Below are positions 6,696 to 15,725 of a stretch of 34,096 nucleotides of DNA, piece by piece. The translations under genes were made by a program, and so were the position numbers. The stretch covers positions 1-34,096 of the forward strand of contig JACPZS010000235.1 of NCBI GenBank assembly GCA_016195385.1, in the 5' to 3' direction. Under the pieces are notes generated by a model. It did not search any database. It worked only from the letters and a program-made list of their open reading frames with translations, and was not told the origin of the DNA. Origin of the DNA: Verrucomicrobiota bacterium (GTDB lineage: Bacteria > Verrucomicrobiota > Verrucomicrobiia > Limisphaerales > JACPZS01). Within the stretch, counting starts at the first letter, position 1. Every line of letters begins with the position of its first letter.

Positions 6696-9671
6696 ATGAA
6701 ACAACGCTTTTGGTTCGTCGCGCTCGCACTGGGGATCATTTGCGCGGCGAACGCTGCCGCCGCACCGGAGCCGGAAGTCGAGGCCAAGGATTTGCCACGC
6801 CTTGCGCCGACCGAGCCGGACAAAGCGCTGGCCACGTTTCACCTCAAGCCGGGCTTTCGCATCGAACTCGCCGCGGCCGAACCGCTCGTCAACAGCCCCG
6901 TCGCAATGTCGTTCGACGAAAACGGCCGGCTCTACGTCGTCGAAATGATCGATTACTCGGAGCGCCGCGACGAACACCTGGGCCGCATCCGTCTGCTCGA
7001 AGACACCGATGGCGACGGGCGTTTCGACAAAGCGACGGTGTTTGCCGACAATCTGCCGTGGCCGACAGCGGTGATTTGCTACGGCGGCGGCGTGTTCGTC
7101 GGCGCAACGCCGGACGTCTTGTTTTTGAAAGACACAAACGGAGACAGTGTAGCGGATGTGCGTGAAATTGTTTTTACTGGATTCGGTCAAGGAGTCGCGC
7201 GATTGAACGTTCAACAGTTGGTAAACAGTTTTAATTGGGGTCTCGACAATCGCATCCATGGCGCGAACGGCGGCAACGGCGGCGCGATCACTTCCGCAGC
7301 CTGGCCCAAGGCGAAGCCGCTTGATATTCGTGGACGCGATTTCGCGTTTGACCCGCGCGCGCGCGCGATTTTTTCTGAAAGCGGCGGCGGCCAGTACGGT
7401 CTGAGTTTCGATAATGCCGGGCGAAAATTCGTGTGCAGTAACAGCAGCCACATCCGCGCCGTGATGGCCGAGGAGCGCTACCTCGCGCGCAATCCCTTTT
7501 TCGCCGCGCCGTCGCCGACCATCGACATCGCGGTCGATGGTCCGGCGGCGGAAGTTTTTCGCACCAGCCCGGACGAAGCGTGGCGCGTCATCCGCACGAA
7601 GTGGCGCGTGACCGGCAAAGTGCCCGGTCTGATCGAAGGCGGCGGACGGCCGTCTGGCTACTTCACCGGCGCGACGGGCATCACGATTTATCGCGGCGAC
7701 TTGTGGCGGGTCGAGTTTCTCAACGATGCGTTCGTCGCCGACTGTGGCAGCAATTTGATCCATCGAAAAAAAGTGCGGCCCGATGGCATTGCTTTGAAAG
7801 CCGAGCGACCTGCGGATGAACTGAAAACCGAATTCCTCACTTCGACGGACAACTGGTTTCGTCCGGTACAGATGGCCAACGGGCCGGACGGCGCGCTCTA
7901 CGTCGCCGACATGTATCGCGAAGTCATCGAGCATCCGTGGTCGTTGCCGGAGTCGATCAAGAAGCATCTCGACCTCAACAGCGGCAATGACCGCGGCCGC
8001 ATCTGGCGCATCGTGCCGGAAAATTTTCAGCGACCCAAACCCGTCCGGCTCGGCCAGGCCACAACGCGTGAACTCGTCGCCACGCTCGAACACGCGACCG
8101 GCTGGCGTCGCGACACCGCCGCGCGATTGCTCTACGAGCGCCAGGATAAAACCGCAATTCCCGCTCTCGAAAAATTACTGCGCAACTCGAAGGCACCGCT
8201 CGGCCGTTTGCACGCGCTCCACGCGCTCGACGGCTTGCGCGCGTTGAAGGAATGGCACGCGCTGACGGCGATGAACGATTTGGATGCTGTTGTGCGCGAG
8301 CACGGCGTGCTGTTGTCCGAGAAACTGCTGCCCAAATTTGGCCTCATGAGTTTGATCTGGAAGAAGTGGAATTCGCTCGCCGCCGACCCCGTGCCGCGTG
8401 TGCGTTATCAACTTGCATTCACGCTCGGCGAAATTCGCCACGCGGAAAAGGCGCGTCTGCTGGCCCAAATCGCACGGCGGGACGGCGAAGATTCCTGGAT
8501 GCGAGTGGCGATCCTCAGTTCAGTCGCGACCGAGGCGGGCGAGTTTTTTGAAAATCTGGTTCGTGATGATTCGTTTGCCAGCTTGCCGGGCAAGCGCGAT
8601 TTCCTGCAAAAGCTAGTGTCACAAGTCGGCGCTCGCGGTGAACTGGATGAAATCGCGCGGGTGATTAACCACATCCCGGAGGTAAAATCAGCCAGCCTCG
8701 CCTTCGAGCTAACGCGCTCGCTCGGCGACAGTTTGCAACGCAAGGGTGGCTCGCTGGAGCGATCCGATTCCGCGCACAAGCTCAACGGCGTGTTCACGCG
8801 GGCCGCCAGCATTGCCAAAGACGCAAACATCGCCGAAGCCGAGCGCGTGCCGGCCATTCAACTTCTGGGACTGGGCAGTTATGCCGGTTCCGGCAACTTG
8901 CTGCTGGCGTTGGTTGGTTCGGATAGCCCGCAGGTGCTCCAACTGGCCGCACTCACGGCGCTCGCACATTTTCCAGATGGCGAAGTGGCGGGCGAACTCG
9001 TCAAACGCTGGCCAAGGCTCACGCCGCGCGTTCGGAGTGAAGCGCTCACCTTGCTCGTCACGCGAACGGAACGCATCGGCGCGCTGCTCGGTGCGCTGGA
9101 GTCCGGCGTGATTCAGCCGGCCGAATTGGCGACGACGCAAATTCAGTTTCTTTGCGATCATCGCGACGCGGCTTTGCGCCAGCGCGCAACCAAAATCTTT
9201 GGCCGTGGCGTCGCCAGCCAGCGCCAATCCATCATCGAACGATTTTCTCCGGCGTTGCAGTTGCCGGGAAATCCGGAGAAAGGTCGCGCCACGTATTTGG
9301 CGCGTTGTGCATCGTGTCATCGCGTCGGTGGCCAGGGCTTCGCGCTAGGCCCGGATCTCGCGAGCGTCAAATCCAGTGGGCGAGAAAAATTGCTGTTGAA
9401 CCTCCTCGATCCGAATCGCGAAGTCGCGCCGCAGTACGTGAACTATGTGGTTGAAACCAAAACCGGTGAAACAGTGCTTGGTTTGATCGGCAGCGAATCG
9501 GCGTCCAGCCTGACGTTGCGCCGCGCCAACGGCGAGGAAAGCAGCGTGCTGCGCTCGAATGTGGAGCGCATCCAGAGCGTGGGACTCTCGGTCATGCCGG
9601 AAGGGCTGGAAGTTGGACTGAGCGCGCAGGACATGGCGGACTTGCTCGAGTTCATTGCCACCGCCGAATGA
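6696..9671 (+). CDS. PVC-type secreted c-type cytochrome with beta-propeller and HEAT-like region
   Basis: A large exported protein (991 residues) of the architecture often labelled 'PVC-type cytochrome c' or 'membrane-bound dehydrogenase'. The chosen ATG gives a clean signal peptide (MKQRFWFVALALGIICAANAAAA, basic then hydrophobic, Ala-rich cleavage zone); a TTG six codons upstream is the alternative. Residues of about 40-440 form a six- or seven-bladed propeller with motifs PVAMSFDENGRLYVVEM, EDTDGDGRFDKATVF and ANGPDGALYVADMYRE. Alpha-helical HEAT-like repeats follow (about 450-840, e.g. TAARLLYERQDKTAIPALEKLL). The C-terminal domain has the heme motif CASCH (about residue 871), then GQGFALGPDL and a LLDPNREVAPQY block typical of this family. 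Family members are expected in the periplasm and linked to oxidation of sugars or other alcohols; the substrate here is unknown. The frame ends 26 bases before the convergent purQ stop. Confidence 0.93.
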   Translation: MKQRFWFVALALGIICAANAAAAPEPEVEAKDLPRLAPTEPDKALATFHLKPGFRIELAAAEPLVNSPVAMSFDENGRLYVVEMIDYSERRDEHLGRIRLLEDTDGDGRFDKATVFADNLPWPTAVICYGGGVFVGATPDVLFLKDTNGDSVADVREIVFTGFGQGVARLNVQQLVNSFNWGLDNRIHGANGGNGGAITSAAWPKAKPLDIRGRDFAFDPRARAIFSESGGGQYGLSFDNAGRKFVCSNSSHIRAVMAEERYLARNPFFAAPSPTIDIAVDGPAAEVFRTSPDEAWRVIRTKWRVTGKVPGLIEGGGRPSGYFTGATGITIYRGDLWRVEFLNDAFVADCGSNLIHRKKVRPDGIALKAERPADELKTEFLTSTDNWFRPVQMANGPDGALYVADMYREVIEHPWSLPESIKKHLDLNSGNDRGRIWRIVPENFQRPKPVRLGQATTRELVATLEHATGWRRDTAARLLYERQDKTAIPALEKLLRNSKAPLGRLHALHALDGLRALKEWHALTAMNDLDAVVREHGVLLSEKLLPKFGLMSLIWKKWNSLAADPVPRVRYQLAFTLGEIRHAEKARLLAQIARRDGEDSWMRVAILSSVATEAGEFFENLVRDDSFASLPGKRDFLQKLVSQVGARGELDEIARVINHIPEVKSASLAFELTRSLGDSLQRKGGSLERSDSAHKLNGVFTRAASIAKDANIAEAERVPAIQLLGLGSYAGSGNLLLALVGSDSPQVLQLAALTALAHFPDGEVAGELVKRWPRLTPRVRSEALTLLVTRTERIGALLGALESGVIQPAELATTQIQFLCDHRDAALRQRATKIFGRGVASQRQSIIERFSPALQLPGNPEKGRATYLARCASCHRVGGQGFALGPDLASVKSSGREKLLLNLLDPNREVAPQYVNYVVETKTGETVLGLIGSESASSLTLRRANGEESSVLRSNVERIQSVGLSVMPEGLEVGLSAQDMADLLEFIATAE

Positions 9672-9697
9672 TGATGGCGCTGGCGGAAAAGAATTTA

Positions 9698-10435
9698 CTA
9701 CCGTGTGAGAGTCGGCGGCGCAATCAGGTGCATACCGCCGTTTGCGGGGTGCCTCAACGCCGCGATCATGCTCTCGAAAATCAGCCGGCCATCCGCACCG
9801 CCGAGCAATTCTTCGCAGGCGCGTTCGGGATGCGGCATGAGACCGGCCACATTGCGGCGCGCGTTGCAGATGCCGGCGATGTGTCGCAGCGAGCCGTTGG
9901 GGTTTGCGGATTCAGTGAGTTCGCCGTGGGCGTTGCAGTAACGCCAGAGAATTTGCTCGTTTGCTTCGAGGCTCGCGAGCGTGGCTTCATCTGCAAAATA
10001 GCAGCCTTCGCCGTGCGCGATGGGAACGCGCAGCACTTTCTCGCGCGGGATTTTGTTCGTGAACGGCGTGTCAAAGTTCACCGTTTGGAGAAAAACCTGT
10101 TCGCAATGGAATTTCAGATCGCGGTTGCGAATGAGCGCGCCGGGCAGCAGCCCGGCTTCGCACAAGACCTGGAAGCCATTGCAGATGCCCAGCACCAGCC
10201 CACCATCGGCGGCGAATTGCTGGACGGCCTGCATCACCGGACTGAACCGCGCGATCGCGCCGCAGCGCAAGTAATCACCGTAGCTGAATCCGCCGGGCAC
10301 GATCACCGCGTCGGGATCGCCGAGCGAATTCTCCTTGTGCCAGACCAAGCCAGCGTGATGACCGAGAAGCTGGAGGGCGTGGACAGCATCCTGGTCGCAG
10401 TTGGAGGCGGGAAATTGGAGGACGGCGAATTTCAT
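9698..10435 (-). CDS. purQ: Phosphoribosylformylglycinamidine synthase, glutaminase subunit
   Basis: PurQ hydrolyses glutamine and feeds ammonia to PurL for conversion of FGAR to FGAM in purine synthesis. The 245-residue product is a class I glutamine amidotransferase: [15 protein letters not shown] at the N-terminus, the oxyanion strand [12 protein letters not shown] (47-57), nucleophile Cys85 in [10 protein letters not shown], and His202/Glu204 in [11 protein letters not shown] chose the internal ATG giving MKFAVLQF; the frame runs 29 codons further upstream, but those residues (arginine and proline rich) are not family-like. purS lies 58 bases upstream on the same strand, so the two are likely co-transcribed and their products form a complex with a small-type PurL, which is not in the window. 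Confidence 0.97.
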   Translation of the reverse strand: MKFAVLQFPASNCDQDAVHALQLLGHHAGLVWHKENSLGDPDAVIVPGGFSYGDYLRCGAIARFSPVMQAVQQFAADGGLVLGICNGFQVLCEAGLLPGALIRNRDLKFHCEQVFLQTVNFDTPFTNKIPREKVLRVPIAHGEGCYFADEATLASLEANEQILWRYCNAHGELTESANPNGSLRHIAGICNARRNVAGLMPHPERACEELLGGADGRLIFESMIAALRHPANGGMHLIAPPTLTR

Positions 10436-10493
10436 GCGCGAAGGCGGGCTTTCGCCAGGCTTTCTCGCCCGAGTTCGGGGTGCGTTGTCAGCT

Positions 10494-10736
10494 TCATTCG
10501 ATTTCCAGCCGGTAATCTTCAATCACCGGGTTGCTGAGAAATTTGTGCGCCGCTTCGTTGAGCGCCTGCCGGGCTGTTTCGCGATCCGTATCTGGCGCCA
10601 GATCGATTTCGAGATACTTGCCGACATGCACACCAGTGACGCCGCGGTAGCCCATGTGCTCCAGCGCGCTTTGCACCGTCTTGCCCTGCGGATCGAGCAC
10701 GGCTTTCTTCGGAGTAATAATGATTCTGGCTTTCAT
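10494..10736 (-). CDS. purS: Phosphoribosylformylglycinamidine synthase subunit PurS
   Basis: PurS is the small dimeric subunit that bridges PurQ and the small form of PurL. The 80 residues begin [20 protein letters not shown] and contain [21 protein letters not shown], the family core, ending in [12 protein letters not shown]. The internal ATG giving MKARIIITP is chosen because the 51 codons that extend the frame upstream are Ser/Thr-rich and unlike PurS. Its position directly before purQ confirms the assignment. The presence of PurS implies a three-subunit FGAM synthase in this organism. Confidence 0.96.
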   Translation of the reverse strand: MKARIIITPKKAVLDPQGKTVQSALEHMGYRGVTGVHVGKYLEIDLAPDTDRETARQALNEAAHKFLSNPVIEDYRLEIE

Positions 10737-10922
10737 TGAGTGGCGCGGTTGCCCGCTTTCTGTCGGGACTGATGTTGGGGAAAGCGATGCGGCGGCGCTA
10801 GTTTTTTTTGAATCCGAGCAGAACTGCGTTTTCCCGGAATCAACTGAAAGCGATTTTTGCAAATTCACCGATGACTTTGACGTGGGCACCGGCGATGCAA
10901 AGCCGCTCTGCCGTGCGCCGCA

Positions 10923-11204
10923 TCAGGGCTTGAGTTGGAGCCGATAAAAGCGCACCGCATTTGTCGCTGATTCGACATCGATGAAGGGATAATGCGAAGT
11001 GGTGATCCGGAAATCCACCAATTTATCCCACGCCTTCAAGTCTGCCGACTTTTGCAACTCGTAGTCCACGCCCGTGGCGCCGGTGATCTCGAGTTTCATG
11101 AGGCCGCCGATGATCGGGTGGATGTCAAGACGGTATGAATCGGTTGTCACGGCGATTTGGAATGTGACGGTCGCGCTCAACGCCGGCGAGCCACCATCCG
11201 TCAC
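10923..11204 (-). pseudogene. C-terminal fragment of an exported Ig-like protein
   Basis: The 93-residue frame starts directly inside an Ig/cadherin-like strand: VTDGGSPALSATVTFQIAV resembles the interior of multi-domain surface proteins. It then continues with KLEITGATGVDYELQKSADLKAW and ends AVRFYRLQLKP, the pattern of the final domain of many large verrucomicrobial secreted proteins (YxLQxSxxLxxW ... RFYRL). There is no signal peptide and no room for one: the only start is a GTG whose last two bases are the first two of the glnE stop (GTGA overlap). I read it as the tail of a larger gene whose 5' part was lost when glnE came to lie beside it. Translation by coupling to glnE cannot be excluded, but an unexported 93-residue tail would have no evident use. 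Confidence 0.65.
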
Positions 11205-14161
11205 GCGCTCACCAGTTGCCGCTCATAGACACTCCGAATCGCCGCGCGGTGGTCGTCCACGGCCTGCATGAAAGCGGCGGCGTCCGCAAAACCGCAACGC
11301 ACGGCAACGCGCTGAAGCGGCGCAGGATTGTCCGGGAGCAGGACTTCGCCTTCGTAACTCCACCGGCGCAGGATGCTCTCGATGCGGCGAAGCTGGCGAT
11401 AATTGGTGATGAGCAGATCGGCGTCCGCGCCAGGCAATGCTGCCGAATCGCGCGCGCGTTCGAGGGCTTTGAGTGTGTTGGGTTCGTGCCAGCCATGCGC
11501 GAGGCAAAGCGTTTGGGCGATGAACTCGGCGTCGATGAGTCCGCCCGCGCCAGTCTTGATCGCCAGGCGGTTCTTCCCGGGGGACGTCCGTTCCTTTTCA
11601 ATGCGCTCACGCATTCGCGCAATTTCGCTTCGCCAACCCGACGAATAGGCGGCGGGCAACAAAGAGGGCCGGTTAAAATTAGTGAGCTTCGCGACCAGTT
11701 GCTGAAACCGCTGGCCGAGTTCAACGTTGCCTGCGACCGGTCGCGTCCGTGTAAGCGCCTGGATTTCCCAAAGTTGCGAGCGTTGCACGTAATAATCCTC
11801 GAAAACATCAAGGGTGTTGACGAGCAGTCCTTTTTCGCCGTCGGGCCGCAGGCGTGCGTCGGTCACGAAGGCGATGCCCTGTTCCGTCTGGCGCGAAAGC
11901 AAATCCATCACGTCGATGGCGAGGCGCTGCAGCGCGGGCAAATTTTTTGTGTCCGGTTCGGCGACGAAAACGATGTCGAGGTCAGAGCCGTAGGTGAGTT
12001 CCGCTCCGCCGAGTTTGCCGAGACCCACGACGACCACGGGCGCATTTTTGAATTTGTTTTTGCGCAACGCGACTTCGAGCGCGTATTGCAGGCACGCTTC
12101 GGCCAGAGCGGAAAGTTCGACCAGGTTGTTTTCAAATTCCGCGAGGCCGAGAATGTCGCGCAGCCCGATGCGCATCAACTCGACCTGATGGTAGCGGCGC
12201 AGCCAGCGGCGTTGATCGGTGTCATCAAGACCGAAGCGAAGATCAGCGAGGATCTCGGCGGCAGTTTTCGCTCGCCGCAGACGGCCACTCAGAACCAGTT
12301 CATCTACCAGGTCCGGCGTGCGGATGGCGACTTCTGCGAGAAACTCCGATCGATCAAACAACCAGAGCAGCAGCTCAAATAGCGAAGGATTGTTCGTCCA
12401 GGTTTCATACAGCGTCGCCCGCGCGCCGTACGCGGCCACGAAGCTGTCGAGCCGGTTGAGCACACGATCCGGATCTGAAAGAATTTTGACCGAACTGCCG
12501 GCGGCACTGGTTGCTGCGAGGATGGATGCCTGGGAAATTTTCGGGCAGAGGGCAAAAAATCTTGGCAGGAGTTCGCGGGCGAGTTCACTCGTGCGTTGCG
12601 AGACGTGAATGAAGCCCGGCCCATCCACCATGCCCCGGAACAGACGGAATGAAGTCTCGACATCTTTGAAGCCATGTTCGGCGAGCAGTTCTTCCCAGCC
12701 TGTTTCCGCGCCCGCAAACGTGCCGGGCAACGCGCCGCTCGCGGTCGGGAGCTCGCTGTGAAGGAGCTTGTCGTAAACGGCGCGCACGAGACTCGTATGC
12801 GACCGGCGCGCCGTCTCAAACTCAGCCAGCGAGCCGAAATCCATCAAGCGCGCCAGCCGCTCGCGCGCTTTGCGTTCGGTCGGAATCGTATGCGTCTGCA
12901 AATTGTTTTCCATTTGCAGCCGATGCTCGGTATCGCGGAGAAACCGGTGGGCCGCCGCGAGTGCCGCCGCGTCGTCTTCGGAAAGCAAATGGTACTCCGC
13001 CAGTTTCTGGAGCGCGGGAATTGTTTGCGCGCTTTGCAGAAACGGAACGCGGCCGGCATGGAGCAATTGCAGCGTCTGGACGATGAATTCGATCTCGCGA
13101 ATTCCGCCGCGACCGAGCTTGACGTTGCGCTCAAGTTCGCCCGCTTTGACGACCTCCGTTTCGATGCGCCGCTTCATGGCGGCAATCTCGCGAAAAATTC
13201 TTTCGCCCAGTGAACGCGCGTATCGAAACGGCTGGATCATTTCGAGAAACTCACCGGCGAGCGCTTCATTTCCGGCAACGCGGCGCGCTTTGATCAGCAT
13301 CATGCGTTCCCAAGTCTGACCCCATTGCGCGTAGAAATTCTCGTAACTTGCGAGCGAACGCACGAGCGGGCCGGCGTTGCCTTCGGGCCGCAACCGCAAG
13401 TCAATCCGGTAAAGCGCGCCTTCGGGAGCAAGTTCGCCGACCTCCGCGACGAACGCTTCGGCGAGGCGCTTGAAGAACTGATGATTGCTCAAACTTTTGC
13501 CGGCGAGTTGCGCTTTGCGTGGCGGCTCGCGAAAGACAGATCCTTCGTCTGCGTAAACAAAGATCACATCCACATCGGAACTGTAATTGAGTTCCTGGCC
13601 GCCGAGTTTGCCCAGGCCCAACACGCAAAACTCCGTGCGCTGCCAGCGCTCGCCGGCGTCGAGGTGATACGGCCAGCCAAGTCGTTCGCTGAGTTGTTGA
13701 AAACAAAGTTGGGCGACGGTGTGGAGGCACACATCGGCGACATTGGAAAGTTCGCGCGTGATCTCCGTGACGTCGGCGAGCCGCGCCAGATCGCGCGCGG
13801 CGATGCGAAGCTGTTCGCGTTGCTTGAATTCGCGCAGACGCGCAAAAGCGCCGGCGTAATTCTTCGCACGGAGCAGCGACGGCAGCCAGGCGTTCACTTC
13901 ACGCCGCAGACCTTGTTCCTGCCGCGGATACTGCAACATTTCCGCGTTCAGCGAAGTAGCCAGCCAGTCCGGATGAGATAGCAACAATTCACTGAGCGCC
14001 TGCGAGCCGCTGAAAATCGAAGCAAAAATTCGTGCCTCTTCCGCGGAAATGTTTTTCAGCACGCCGGCGGCAACAACGGCCCGGAACAAATCATAGAAGT
14101 GCTGGCACCGTGCCGGATCGGCACTGCTGGCGATGGCATTCGGCCAAACTTGCTTCGACAT
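11201..14161 (-). CDS. glnE: Bifunctional glutamine synthetase adenylyltransferase/deadenylylase
   Basis: GlnE adds AMP to, and removes AMP from, glutamine synthetase in response to PII signals. The 986-residue length is close to the usual 950. Both nucleotidyltransferase-like domains are visible: the N-terminal adenylyl-removing half with GLGKLGGQELNYSSDVDVIF (near residue 195) and the C-terminal adenylylating half with GLGKLGGAELTYGSDLDIVF (near 725). The Ser-Ser-Asp versus Gly-Ser-Asp difference between the halves is also seen in E. coli GlnE, so it is not a defect. Each is followed by the helical GlnD/PII-uridylyltransferase-like region (e.g. RGGIREIEFIVQTLQLLHAGR and GAGGLIDAEFIAQTLCLAHG). 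The ATG at MSKQVWPNA is the first start. No membrane segment. A degenerate gene fragment, then purS and purQ, follow on the same strand. Confidence 0.97.
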   Translation of the reverse strand: MSKQVWPNAIASSADPARCQHFYDLFRAVVAAGVLKNISAEEARIFASIFSGSQALSELLLSHPDWLATSLNAEMLQYPRQEQGLRREVNAWLPSLLRAKNYAGAFARLREFKQREQLRIAARDLARLADVTEITRELSNVADVCLHTVAQLCFQQLSERLGWPYHLDAGERWQRTEFCVLGLGKLGGQELNYSSDVDVIFVYADEGSVFREPPRKAQLAGKSLSNHQFFKRLAEAFVAEVGELAPEGALYRIDLRLRPEGNAGPLVRSLASYENFYAQWGQTWERMMLIKARRVAGNEALAGEFLEMIQPFRYARSLGERIFREIAAMKRRIETEVVKAGELERNVKLGRGGIREIEFIVQTLQLLHAGRVPFLQSAQTIPALQKLAEYHLLSEDDAAALAAAHRFLRDTEHRLQMENNLQTHTIPTERKARERLARLMDFGSLAEFETARRSHTSLVRAVYDKLLHSELPTASGALPGTFAGAETGWEELLAEHGFKDVETSFRLFRGMVDGPGFIHVSQRTSELARELLPRFFALCPKISQASILAATSAAGSSVKILSDPDRVLNRLDSFVAAYGARATLYETWTNNPSLFELLLWLFDRSEFLAEVAIRTPDLVDELVLSGRLRRAKTAAEILADLRFGLDDTDQRRWLRRYHQVELMRIGLRDILGLAEFENNLVELSALAEACLQYALEVALRKNKFKNAPVVVVGLGKLGGAELTYGSDLDIVFVAEPDTKNLPALQRLAIDVMDLLSRQTEQGIAFVTDARLRPDGEKGLLVNTLDVFEDYYVQRSQLWEIQALTRTRPVAGNVELGQRFQQLVAKLTNFNRPSLLPAAYSSGWRSEIARMRERIEKERTSPGKNRLAIKTGAGGLIDAEFIAQTLCLAHGWHEPNTLKALERARDSAALPGADADLLITNYRQLRRIESILRRWSYEGEVLLPDNPAPLQRVAVRCGFADAAAFMQAVDDHRAAIRSVYERQLVSA

Positions 14162-14296
14162 GGAACTGAGGAAATCAAATTTTACGCGGCGAGGAAATCA
14201 CCGTCTTTTTGCAAAAGAGCCTGTGCCTGGAGGCGATTGCGGTAGCCGGACGAAACACGAATTGCCTTCGCGCTCAACTTCGATTACCAACCGTCC

Positions 14297-15076
14297 ATGA
14301 TTTCCGATGTGCTCCGTCTTTTCACGCCGTTCCTGCAGCCGATTGGGTTTGTCTGGTTGTTGCAAATGCTTTGGACGGTTTACCTCCTGAAACGGAAGCG
14401 GATTCGCGAAGCGCTTTTTCCGGCGGCGATGGCGGCGCTCATTTGGATCATCGGCGGCAGTCCGCTCCCGGCGTATCTCATCGCGACCCTTGAGGAACCG
14501 TACGCGCGGCCGCCCGGCGCGGAAGTGCCCCACCGCGACGTCATCGTGATGCTCGGAGGCTGCGCGCGAACTTCCCAAAATGATCCGAACGGCTTCAATC
14601 TGCACAGTTCGGGCGACCGCTTCATTACAGCGCTGGCTTTGGCACGCCAGAACAAAGCCCGGGCGCTCGTGCTCGGTGGCGGCAATCTCCGAGTGCTGGA
14701 TGGGCGCGTGTCGGAAGGCAAGGTGTTTACAGACTGGCTCACGAACCTGGGCCTCGTCACCATGCCGATGTTCAACCTCGGCGTACGGGAGGATACGCGC
14801 GATGAAGCGGAGCATCTGCAGGCTCTGGCCAAAGAGAAAGGCTGGCAAAACTGTCTGCTCATCACGTCGGCGGCGCACATGAAACGCGCGGACGCGATTT
14901 TCAAAAAGCTGGGTGTCGATGCCACGCCGATCGCGTGTGACTTTGAAGTCGCCGGCTTGCCAGGGGAAAAATATTTGACGCGCCTCGTACCCGGTTTGCA
15001 GGGTTTTTCGCTATTGGGAATTTATTTGCATGAACGCGTGGGCTGGTTCGTGTACCGGCTGCGCGGATGGGTTTAA
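14297..15076 (+). CDS. DUF218 / YdcF-ElyC-like membrane-anchored protein
   Basis: 259 residues. Two hydrophobic segments open the protein (about 13-32 and 42-62), then a DUF218 alpha/beta domain: VIVMLGGCARTSQ, RFITALALARQNKARALVLGGG, then REDTRDEAEHLQALAKEKGWQNCLLITSAAHMKRA, where the TSAAHMKRA block is the strongest family match (usually TSxxHxxRA). ElyC/SanA/YdcF relatives act at the envelope in polyprenyl carrier or peptidoglycan-related processes, but the biochemical role is not settled. The C-terminal HERVGWFVYRLRGW is also typical of this family. It is divergent from glnE across a 135-base gap that I could not resolve into promoters, and 109 bases upstream of aroK. Confidence 0.88.
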   Translation: MISDVLRLFTPFLQPIGFVWLLQMLWTVYLLKRKRIREALFPAAMAALIWIIGGSPLPAYLIATLEEPYARPPGAEVPHRDVIVMLGGCARTSQNDPNGFNLHSSGDRFITALALARQNKARALVLGGGNLRVLDGRVSEGKVFTDWLTNLGLVTMPMFNLGVREDTRDEAEHLQALAKEKGWQNCLLITSAAHMKRADAIFKKLGVDATPIACDFEVAGLPGEKYLTRLVPGLQGFSLLGIYLHERVGWFVYRLRGWV

Positions 15077-15185
15077 TAAACTTCGCCAGCGCTACGGATC
15101 ATGACGAGGAGAAGATTACTTCGCGTCATTCGCGCGCCGGCACTTTGACTTTCCCACCGCGCCATTTGGTGCGTTAATCAAATTC

Positions 15186-15725
15186 ATGTCCGACACGCGC
15201 GCGATGCACAATCTGGCCCTCATCGGTTTCATGGGCACAGGGAAATCGACCGTCGGACGTTTTTTGGCGCGGCAGTTGGATTACGCGTTTGTGGACACCG
15301 ACGAACTCATCGAGACGCGCGCCAAGAAAACCATTAGCGCTATTTTTGCCGAGGACGGCGAACCGGCGTTTCGCGTACACGAGCGGCAGGTCGTGGAAGA
15401 ACTGGGCAAGCTGCGACGCACCATCATCGCAACCGGCGGCGGCCTCGGCGCAAATCCGGCGAACCTCGCACGCCTCCGCGAACACGCGTTCATCGTGTGC
15501 CTCTGGGCTTCGCCGGAATACATCTGGCAACGCGTCCGGCACCAGACTCATCGTCCGTTGCTGCAAGATACCGATCCGCTGGCCAGGATCAAAAAACTCC
15601 TGGCCGAACGCCGCGACGTGTATCACGAAGCCGACGTGCTCCTCAACACGGAACGCCGCTCGGTGCGCGAAGTGGCGCAAATCGTCATTCATCAATTCAA
15701 CCTGGCGCGCGCCGCGGGCGGATGA
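15186..15725 (+). CDS. aroK: Shikimate kinase
   Basis: AroK phosphorylates shikimate at O3 in the chorismate pathway. The 179 residues include the P-loop GFMGTGKST (14-22), the shikimate/Mg site FVDTDELIE, the strand ATGGGLGANPANLA, and the lid arginine region THRPLLQDTDPLARIKKLLAERRDVYHEAD. The usual length is about 170-180. ATG at 15186 is used; a second in-frame ATG six codons on (MHNLALIGF) is equally possible and would bring the P-loop to the usual distance from the N-terminus. The stop overlaps the start of queG by four bases, so the two are translationally coupled although functionally unrelated. Confidence 0.96.
   Translation: MSDTRAMHNLALIGFMGTGKSTVGRFLARQLDYAFVDTDELIETRAKKTISAIFAEDGEPAFRVHERQVVEELGKLRRTIIATGGGLGANPANLARLREHAFIVCLWASPEYIWQRVRHQTHRPLLQDTDPLARIKKLLAERRDVYHEADVLLNTERRSVREVAQIVIHQFNLARAAGG

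Noticed and set aside
6412..6699. Short open frames in the gap before the PVC cytochrome
   Set aside because: Irregular composition with many Ser/Pro/Trp residues, no domain, and a perfect hairpin through the middle.
6690..8093. 467-codon open frame opposite the PVC cytochrome
   Set aside because: Arg/Val/Asp-rich shadow of a real, well-motifed gene.
11216..12382. 388-codon open frame opposite glnE
   Set aside because: Shadow; glnE motifs are complete on the minus strand.
14168..14200. Direct repeat GAGGAAATCA with 23-bp spacing between glnE and the DUF218 gene
   Set aside because: Two copies of a 10-mer, one close to a start codon, are too weak to call an operator.
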